Translations under genes and position numbers: made by a program
Notes under the pieces: generated by a model
The model's input: only the letters and a program-made list of their open reading frames with translations
The model's database searches: none
What the model was told of the DNA's origin: nothing
Assembly: GCA_014240055.1 (NCBI GenBank)
Contig: JAAZXP010000062.1
Coordinates: 1-5,042, forward strand
Reading direction: 5' to 3'
DNA: 5,042 bases
DNA from: Methanobacteriota archaeon
Lineage (GTDB): Archaea > Thermoplasmatota > Poseidoniia > MGIII > CG-Epi1
Shown here: positions 1-5,042 of the stretch, piece by piece
Position numbering within the stretch: the stretch's first letter is position 1
How the letters are laid out: the number at the start of each line of letters is the position of its first letter

Positions 1-2500
1 AATTATTTTTAAGATTATTATCATCAGATCCATTATCGATATTAGAAAAATTAGTTGTTTTTATAACACCATCAGTATTAGTAATTTGATTTATTATACT
101 ATCAAATATTGGTTTTTTATTATCTGAAAAGACTGGAGCTATGACAGTTAAATCTGGGAGATGTGAACCACCTTTATGAGGATTATTAATCAAATAGAAA
201 TCACCTCTGTTCATATTATTTGTATTTGAATCTATAATGGATTTAACAGACTCACCCATTGCACCTAGATGTACCGGAACATGAGGTGCGTTAGCAACCA
301 AATTTCCATCACCATCAAAAAGTGCGCATGAAAAATCTAATCTTTCCTTAATATTCACTGAATGCGCCATATTTTGAAGAGTATACCCCATTTGTTCAGC
401 AGTACTCATAAATAAATTATTAAAAATTTCAAGGGATATTGGATCTTTACTATCTGATATGGTTTTTTCTACAAAATCTTCCTGCTCAATAATTAAATGC
501 CCAAACTCATTATTTGTAAATGAAAAACCAGGTTCAATTAAAATCGAAGAATACTCATCGTAAATCATTGCCGGACCTCTCTTTTTTTTGTCAATAGGTA
601 TTGAACTTCGAGAGAGAAAAGGTACTCTACAATATTCATTTTCAAAAAATATTTCATGATTTGTTGAAGAATCTAAAGAATTACCTGATTCTCTTTCAAT
701 CTTAATTTCTGGAATTCTAATATTAGTCCCATAAACTTCTACTTTTATGCTGGCAATTTCAATTTTGCCTGATGGCTTAAATCCAAATGTTTTTTGATAT
801 CTATCCGAGAAAACTTTAGTTATACTATCTATATCTTGTAAATCAAGTGTTAAGTGACTATCAGTACCAATTATCCTCAAATCTAAGAAATATTTAATTT
901 TAATACTATCTGAGGAGATACCTAGTCGCTCTAACTCTGAAATATAGCCCAATTCAGTCTCCTGGCATATTTGAGAAGCCTTATCCAAAGAATTTTTACT
1001 CAGTGAGCTAACAAATGATCGTATGCCATATCTGAATTGTTCAGCATTTGCAATACCATAAGCTGACTGTAAACTTGCTAAAGGGTGAATTATTGTTTTC
1101 TTAATACCAAGAATTTTAGCTATTCCACAGCTGTGTTGTGGTGAGGCACCTCCAAAACACACCAAACCATATTCTCGTATATCATAACCTCTAGAAACCG
1201 ATATCTCTTTAATTGCATTACTCATTTTTTCATTAGCGATATCTATGAATCCCAATGCTAATTCCTCGATTGAAAATGTGGATGAGGTCGCTTTATTGAT
1301 AATATCTTTTAACTTTTTAAATTCTTCTTGTGCTAAATTCTTATCTAATTTTTGATCTTGATTAGGGCCGAAGACTGATGGAAAATATTCAGAATTTATT
1401 CTGTTTAAAATGAGATTGGCATCAGTTAAGGCTAATTTTCCACCGAGTCCATAGCATACTGGTCCAGGATTAGAGCCTGCTGATTCAGGACCAACTTGCA
1501 ACTTACTTCCATCAAACCAAAGTAAGGAGCCTCCACCAGCTGCAATTGTTTTTATATCTAAACTTGAAGCTTGAAACTCTATTCCTCCGGCCTTAACTTC
1601 TACTACTTTCTCAAATTCTCCACTGTACTTGGAAATATCTGTTGATGTTCCTCCCATGTCAAAACCGATAATATTGTCAATTTTATTGAGGTTACCAATC
1701 TTAGCAGCTCCAATCACTCCGCCAGCTGGACCTGACATAAGAGAATCTTTTCCATTCAAAGAAAGTGAATCCGTTAGTCCACCAGAACTTTGCATGAACT
1801 CTATCGGAATTCCTCCCAGTTTTTCTTCAATAGATAAAATATAATTGTGTAGTATAGGATAAAGATAGGAATCAACTACTGTAGTTTGACCTCTTCCAAC
1901 TATTTTAATCAAGGGAATTACCTTATTAGATACTGAAATATTAGAAAAACCTTGAGATTTTGCTATTTCATAACATCTTTTCTCGTGAACTGAATTTTTC
2001 CATGAATGCATCAAGACAATGGCTATAGAGTCTATATTTTCCCTTTTCAGTTTCTTAAGATCGTCTAATAACTTCACTTCATCTAAATCGCGAATTATAT
2101 TACCATCAGAATCTAGACGTTCATCAACCTCATAAACCGATTTGAAAAGATTCTCTGGTTTTTTTATTGACAAATCAAATAACCTAGGTCTTGTTTGGTT
2201 TCCTATTTCCAATAAATCTTTGAAACCTTTAGTAATGAGTAAGCCAGTTTCCGCACCTTTCCGTTCTAACAATGCATTAGTGGCTATAGTAGTACCAATT
2301 CTTATTCGATCAATCTGTTCAGAAGGGATTTTTTGATTAGAAGGTAATTTCAGTAGACGTCTTATACCTTCTACAACCGAATCTTCATAAACTAAAGATT
2401 CAGATAAAAGTTTCAATTTATGAAGCTTATTGGATGGATCTATTCCAATAACATCTGTAAAAGTTCCACCTCTATCTATTGCAAAAAACCATTTGCTCAT
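1..2500 (-). CDS. 5-oxoprolinase (ATP-hydrolysing), fused HyuA-HyuB type, C-terminus beyond window
   Basis: Likely hydrolyses 5-oxo-L-proline to L-glutamate with ATP, in the cytosol. 833 codons are visible, with no stop before the left edge; fused family members are about 1,280 residues, so roughly two thirds is present. The HyuA half begins with AIDRGGTFTDVIG (residues 7-19). The Arg in DRGGTFTD favours 5-oxoprolinase over hydantoinases, which usually have DVGGTFTD. Further ATPase-fold motifs are GTTIATNALLERKG (69-82), NQTRPRLFDL (101-110), GPAGG (257-261), FDMGGTSTDIS (280-290), AAGGGS (320-325) and RGPAM (641-645). The HyuB half starts near DPISLEIF (686-693) and shows PHVPVHLGAM (from 739) and GGSHLPD (777-783). 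H780 and D783 match two metal ligands known in the related acetone carboxylase. After PVF (789-791) and KKPIF (795-799), the expected RGHHADIGG-type motif is absent up to the edge. The ATG start overlaps the stop of the upstream gene (ATGA). Family assignment is secure; substrate is inferred. Confidence 0.9.
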   Translation of the reverse strand, partial: MSKWFFAIDRGGTFTDVIGIDPSNKLHKLKLLSESLVYEDSVVEGIRRLLKLPSNQKIPSEQIDRIRIGTTIATNALLERKGAETGLLITKGFKDLLEIGNQTRPRLFDLSIKKPENLFKSVYEVDERLDSDGNIIRDLDEVKLLDDLKKLKRENIDSIAIVLMHSWKNSVHEKRCYEIAKSQGFSNISVSNKVIPLIKIVGRGQTTVVDSYLYPILHNYILSIEEKLGGIPIEFMQSSGGLTDSLSLNGKDSLMSGPAGGVIGAAKIGNLNKIDNIIGFDMGGTSTDISKYSGEFEKVVEVKAGGIEFQASSLDIKTIAAGGGSLLWFDGSKLQVGPESAGSNPGPVCYGLGGKLALTDANLILNRINSEYFPSVFGPNQDQKLDKNLAQEEFKKLKDIINKATSSTFSIEELALGFIDIANEKMSNAIKEISVSRGYDIREYGLVCFGGASPQHSCGIAKILGIKKTIIHPLASLQSAYGIANAEQFRYGIRSFVSSLSKNSLDKASQICQETELGYISELERLGISSDSIKIKYFLDLRIIGTDSHLTLDLQDIDSITKVFSDRYQKTFGFKPSGKIEIASIKVEVYGTNIRIPEIKIERESGNSLDSSTNHEIFFENEYCRVPFLSRSSIPIDKKKRGPAMIYDEYSSILIEPGFSFTNNEFGHLIIEQEDFVEKTISDSKDPISLEIFNNLFMSTAEQMGYTLQNMAHSVNIKERLDFSCALFDGDGNLVANAPHVPVHLGAMGESVKSIIDSNTNNMNRGDFYLINNPHKGGSHLPDLTVIAPVFSDNKKPIFDSIINQITNTDGVIKTTNFSNIDNGSDDNNLKNN
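2497..2500 (-). other. ATGA stop-start overlap between zinc-ribbon gene and 5-oxoprolinase gene
   Basis: The TGA of the 91-residue zinc-ribbon gene (2497-2499) overlaps the ATG of the HyuA-HyuB gene (2498-2500). The sequence just upstream (CTAAAAAAGT) has no strong ribosome-binding site. This arrangement is known to support translational coupling by terminating ribosomes, and it fixes the 5-oxoprolinase start, because the conserved AIDRGGTFTD motif begins only six codons later. Confidence 0.8.
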
Positions 2501-2772
2501 ACTTTTTTAGAACAATATGGACACATAGACCATTTTTGATCGACTGCTTTACCACAATTCGAACACAATTTCATGTCTCTTTCCTTATCATCTGGAGCCT
2601 CAGACCACAGATCTGGAGGTGGGGGTGGCGGCAAAGGTTCAGGCCAAGAAATAGCGATGCCTAATCCAAATAATATACCTAGAATTGAAAGTATTTGAAC
2701 TGTTAAAGAATCTGCCAAATAGATATTAATACTTGCTAGAATACCATAGAGAAAAAATGTTAACCTTAACAT
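2497..2772 (-). CDS. Small membrane-anchored zinc-ribbon protein, function unknown
   Basis: This complete 91-residue protein has three visible parts. Two hydrophobic segments (about residues 4-20 and 23-43), separated by a short turn with Asp21, look like a membrane hairpin. A Pro-rich linker follows, with six consecutive prolines (48-53). The C-terminal zinc ribbon is formed by CSNC (70-73) and CPYC (84-87), a four-cysteine zinc site. R3 at the N-terminus and charged residues after residue 57 suggest that both ends face the cytoplasm. I recognise no specific family. Such ribbons serve as metal-binding, protein- or nucleic-acid-contact modules, so no reaction is proposed. The ATG lies 4 bp after the acyl-CoA synthetase stop and has no clear Shine-Dalgarno or promoter of its own. 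Its TGA overlaps the next gene's ATG, implying co-expression and probably coupled translation. It is convincing as a gene because of its domain architecture and tight packing despite its small size. Confidence 0.85.
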   Translation of the reverse strand: MLRLTFFLYGILASINIYLADSLTVQILSILGILFGLGIAISWPEPLPPPPPPDLWSEAPDDKERDMKLCSNCGKAVDQKWSMCPYCSKKV

Positions 2773-2776
2773 CTAT

Positions 2777-4567
2777 TTATTCTGAATACATGGCTTCAAT
2801 CTCGTTAGCCCAATTTTCATTGATTTGCTTACGACGGATTTTAAGTGTTGGAGTAAGCTCACCTTCATCAACATTCAAATCTCTTGGAAGAATCTTGAAC
2901 TTCTTAACTTGTTCAGGATTCGCAAACTTCTGATTTAATCTCTGAACCTCTGCATCTAATTCAGCATGTATTTCAGGATTGTCTGTATAATCCGATAGTT
3001 TTGAACCCAATTCTTCTAATTTAGAAATTTGCTCATTTGGATCTTTAGGAACTTCTGTAGCTCCATCTAACCCATGTTTGTCTCTTAAAATAGCACCAAC
3101 ATCTAATGTGAAAAGAGCTGTACAATAATTTTTGTTATCTCCCACAAGCATACATTGTGAAATCAAAGGTATAGACTTCATAGTCTCTTCAATAACTAGT
3201 GGTGCAATATTCTTTCCAGCTGAACTAACATAAATCTCCTTCAAACGACCTGTAACATAAACAAATCCATCTGAGTCAACTCTACCTAAATCTCCTGATT
3301 TTAACCATTCTCCATCCATTGTTTCCGCTGTGGCTTGAGGATTATTGTAATAACCTTTCATAACATGACGTCCTCGGAATTGAATCTCACCATCTCCTTT
3401 TTCATTGGGATTATCAATTCGTATTTCTCCAGCAAAAGTTTTACCGACTGAACCAAACTTATTAGCCGCTTTATGACCAATTGTTGCACCTGCTGAAGTT
3501 TCCGTCATTCCATATCCTTCAAACAAAGGTATACCTAACTTATGGAATAATTCAAGAATGTCTGGATTAATTGGAGCTGCACCAGTAATTGCATAAACAC
3601 AATTTGACATACCAATCTTTGCTTTTGCCTTTTTCTTAATAATGCTTCCTAAAATAGGTATACCTAGAAGTTTAACTTTCCCCCCTAAGCCGGCAACCAG
3701 ATTGGAATAAACTTTCTCATAAATTCTTGGAACACCTATGAATAAATGTGGCTGAACTTCTTTACAATAATCAATTGCATGTAATGGATTATCAACTACA
3801 TACATGTGCAATCCCTCACGTATCCACGCATGGTTATCTACTAACTGTCCAAATACATGTGCGCATGGTAACCAAGAAACATATTTGTCTCCTTGATTAT
3901 AACTTTGTATCTCTAAAACCTTAGTGATTTCATACTCAAAATTATCATAAGTTAACTCTACTCCTTTAGGATTACCGGTCGTTCCCGAAGTGTAAATTAA
4001 GGTCGCAGTGTCTTCTTGTTGAATACCAGAAATACATTTATGAATATCTGAATCTTTCACATCTTTACCTTTAGATAAAAAATCTGACCAAGATATAGCC
4101 TTGGGATGATCGGGCATATTTACGCCATCCATCACTACAACAACTTCAACTTTCTCAAGTTTAGATAAAGCAGCATGAAGTCGATGTGAACACATTTTCG
4201 AAGTATCTCCTCCATCCATTGGATTATGTCCAACAAACACAACTTTCGAATCTGAATTACCTACCACCCACTCTACTTCATTGGATGAACAAGTATGGTA
4301 AACTCCAACCCCTGCGCCATTACAAAAATTAGCTGCCGCATAAGCCATGTACCATTCTTTACGGTTGTATGAATATATGCTTAAATTATCACCTTTCTGG
4401 AAACCAACAGCCATTAGGGCTTTCGATAAAGCCATTGTATCATTATAAAATTCGGACCAAGTTGTGTTATTCCATTCACCGGATTTATCTTTAGAAGACA
4501 ATGCAATACTATTTGCATATTTCTCAGCATTTTGAATCAAATATTCAGATGTTGTCATTACGGACAT
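2777..4567 (-). CDS. Long-chain fatty acid-CoA ligase (AMP-binding, FadD15/ACSBG-like)
   Basis: Activates a fatty acid with ATP through an acyl-adenylate and transfers it to CoA, for lipid breakdown or remodelling. The complete 596-residue protein is close to the usual length (about 600). ANL-superfamily motifs are in order: the phosphate-binding loop YTSGTTGNPKG (192-202), WLPCAHVFGQ (232-241), the gate-region GVPRIYEKVYS (278-288), ITGAAPI (327-333), GYGMTETSAG (351-360), the ribose-binding Asp in SGDLG (D426), the hinge TGRLKEIYVSSAGKNIAP (439-456), and ELTPTLKIRRK near the C-terminus (570-580), where K576 fits the catalytic lysine. The spacer between the gate region and ITGAAP is shorter than I recall for FadD15-like enzymes. 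It contains a hydrophobic run (about 298-310) and then a Lys-rich patch (311-317). No signal peptide is seen; the protein is probably cytosolic or peripheral to the membrane. The first ATG (4567) is preferred over the ATG three codons later because a TATA-like element sits about 26 nt upstream. Chain-length preference cannot be read from sequence. Confidence 0.96.
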   Translation of the reverse strand: MSVMTTSEYLIQNAEKYANSIALSSKDKSGEWNNTTWSEFYNDTMALSKALMAVGFQKGDNLSIYSYNRKEWYMAYAAANFCNGAGVGVYHTCSSNEVEWVVGNSDSKVVFVGHNPMDGGDTSKMCSHRLHAALSKLEKVEVVVVMDGVNMPDHPKAISWSDFLSKGKDVKDSDIHKCISGIQQEDTATLIYTSGTTGNPKGVELTYDNFEYEITKVLEIQSYNQGDKYVSWLPCAHVFGQLVDNHAWIREGLHMYVVDNPLHAIDYCKEVQPHLFIGVPRIYEKVYSNLVAGLGGKVKLLGIPILGSIIKKKAKAKIGMSNCVYAITGAAPINPDILELFHKLGIPLFEGYGMTETSAGATIGHKAANKFGSVGKTFAGEIRIDNPNEKGDGEIQFRGRHVMKGYYNNPQATAETMDGEWLKSGDLGRVDSDGFVYVTGRLKEIYVSSAGKNIAPLVIEETMKSIPLISQCMLVGDNKNYCTALFTLDVGAILRDKHGLDGATEVPKDPNEQISKLEELGSKLSDYTDNPEIHAELDAEVQRLNQKFANPEQVKKFKILPRDLNVDEGELTPTLKIRRKQINENWANEIEAMYSE

Positions 4568-4588
4568 AAGCTAGACAATACTGCACAG

Positions 4589-4598
4589 ATTATATTAA
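4589..4598 (-). promoter_or_regulatory. Putative TATA box / promoter for the acyl-CoA synthetase
   Basis: On the minus strand the 38-bp gap before the synthetase reads TTAATATAAT at -31 to -22 from the ATG, preceded by an AAA that could be part of a BRE. A centre near -26 is where an archaeal TATA box lies when transcription starts at the ATG itself (leaderless), and no Shine-Dalgarno is seen before this ATG. The alternative is a bacterial sigma70 promoter: the same stretch contains TATAAT (4589-4594), with TTAAGA (4612-4617) 17 bp upstream matching four of six -35 consensus bases. AT-rich DNA gives such matches by chance, so this is moderate evidence only. Confidence 0.45.
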
Positions 4599-4605
4599 GT
4601 TTAAG

Positions 4606-5042
4606 TTAGAGTCTTAAAAGTTTAGATTTAGCCATAAGAAATTCTTCTTCACTCAAAATTCCACTCTCATGCATTTCAGCCAGTTGAACTAATTTAGACA
4701 TCATCTCATCTTCATTATTATCTGCAGCTCCAGTAATATTAGATTCAGTTTTTTCCATCTCATTACGCTCCAATCTCCTCTCATTTGGAGTGACATCACT
4801 TTCAATGATGCGTGCCTCTCTAGCAGATCGAGATGCTTGTTGAATATTAACTAAAAAATTTAAGTGGTTCTTATTTTTAAGATCAGTTTGAGCTTTTTGA
4901 AAAAATTTCTTAGCCGTTGTTGTATCTAAATTATCAGAAACTGCCTTTTCAATTCTATTATGTGCATACTTCAATAATCTTTGGAGATAAGAGCTCCCGT
5001 ATTTTGTGGGAAGAGAATTTTTCAGTATCACCAGTTTGGATA
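4606..5042 (-). CDS. Helical protein with C-terminal SHOCT-like motif, 5' end probably outside window
   Basis: The reading frame is open to the right edge. A GTG at 5031 would give a 141-residue protein, but the codons before it (TCC AAA CTG) are also open and no start signal can be judged, so it is treated as 5'-partial. Numbering from that GTG, residues 13-75 look like a pair of amphipathic helices rich in Lys, Gln and Ala, possibly a TPR-like or coiled-coil hairpin. Residues 76-108 are polar and acidic, probably a flexible linker. Residues 110-141 resemble a SHOCT domain: a LVQLAEMHESGILSEEEF core followed by a Lys-containing helix ending in LL. SHOCT modules occur at the C-termini of many unrelated prokaryotic proteins and are thought to mediate oligomerisation or other contacts; they do not define function. 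The main domain may lie upstream outside the window. The TAA is 38 bp before the acyl-CoA synthetase ATG, so it may be co-transcribed, though a separate promoter is possible. Confidence 0.75.
   Translation of the reverse strand, partial: SKLVILKNSLPTKYGSSYLQRLLKYAHNRIEKAVSDNLDTTTAKKFFQKAQTDLKNKNHLNFLVNIQQASRSAREARIIESDVTPNERRLERNEMEKTESNITGAADNNEDEMMSKLVQLAEMHESGILSEEEFLMAKSKLLRL

Noticed and set aside
1..60. Possible simple-sequence repeat (ATT/ATC-rich)
   Set aside because: The triplets are irregular and stay in frame with the 5-oxoprolinase, so they read better as Asn/Asp codons of a polar insertion than as a tandem repeat.
1629..1844. Open plus-strand frame of 71 codons
   Set aside because: It lies antisense to the conserved GPAGG and FDMGGTSTDIS region of the 5-oxoprolinase and has no domain or start signal of its own.
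2142..2336. Open plus-strand frame of 64 codons
   Set aside because: It is antisense to the conserved GTTIATNALLERKG and NQTRPRLFDL region of the 5-oxoprolinase, so it is a shadow frame.
1..2500. Frameshift or pseudogene in the 5-oxoprolinase
   Set aside because: A single frame from the ATG stays open for all 833 codons, with family motifs in the expected order up to residue 799.
2501..2508. Short T-run (plus strand) near the gene junction as a terminator
   Set aside because: On the transcribed minus strand it reads as an A-run, has no preceding hairpin, and lies just upstream of the coupled 5-oxoprolinase start.
2479..2664. Open plus-strand frame of 61 codons
   Set aside because: It is antisense to the zinc-ribbon gene and the 5-oxoprolinase start; its Trp/Arg-rich composition comes from reading the proline codons backwards.
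2733..2933. Open plus-strand frame of 66 codons
   Set aside because: It is antisense to the conserved C-terminus of the acyl-CoA synthetase and the start of the zinc-ribbon gene.

Overview
The window is clearly AT-rich, gene-dense, and read entirely on the minus strand. From right to left it holds: the 3' part of a helical protein ending in a SHOCT-like motif (to 4606); a complete 596-residue long-chain acyl-CoA synthetase (4567-2777); a complete 91-residue membrane-anchored zinc-ribbon protein (2772-2497); and the first 833 codons of a fused HyuA-HyuB protein of the ATP-dependent 5-oxoprolinase type (2500 to the left edge, continuing outside). The spacings are 38 bp, 4 bp and a 4-bp ATGA overlap, so the last three genes look like one transcription unit. 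No tRNA, rRNA, CRISPR, insertion sequence or non-coding stretch over 300 bp was seen.

The host cannot be fixed from the sequence alone. The starts lack clear Shine-Dalgarno sequences. A TATA-like element is centred about 26 nt before the synthetase ATG, the spacing expected for a leaderless archaeal transcript. A short transmembrane protein with a proline tract and a C-terminal zinc ribbon is a common kind of archaeal small protein. Together these lean towards an AT-rich uncultured archaeon, perhaps a marine Thermoplasmatota (Poseidoniales-like) lineage. However, the same element contains a perfect bacterial TATAAT with a weak -35 at 17 bp, so a bacterium is not excluded.

The synthetase should activate fatty acids to acyl-CoAs, and the 5-oxoprolinase should hydrolyse 5-oxoproline to glutamate using ATP. 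No textbook pathway links the two, and the small zinc-ribbon protein between them has no known function. The point most worth checking is in the HyuB half. The His-x-x-Asp part of the putative metal site (H780, D783) is present. The chain then departs from the family just where the RGHHADIGG-type motif is expected, and runs through an Asn/Asp-rich stretch to the window edge.
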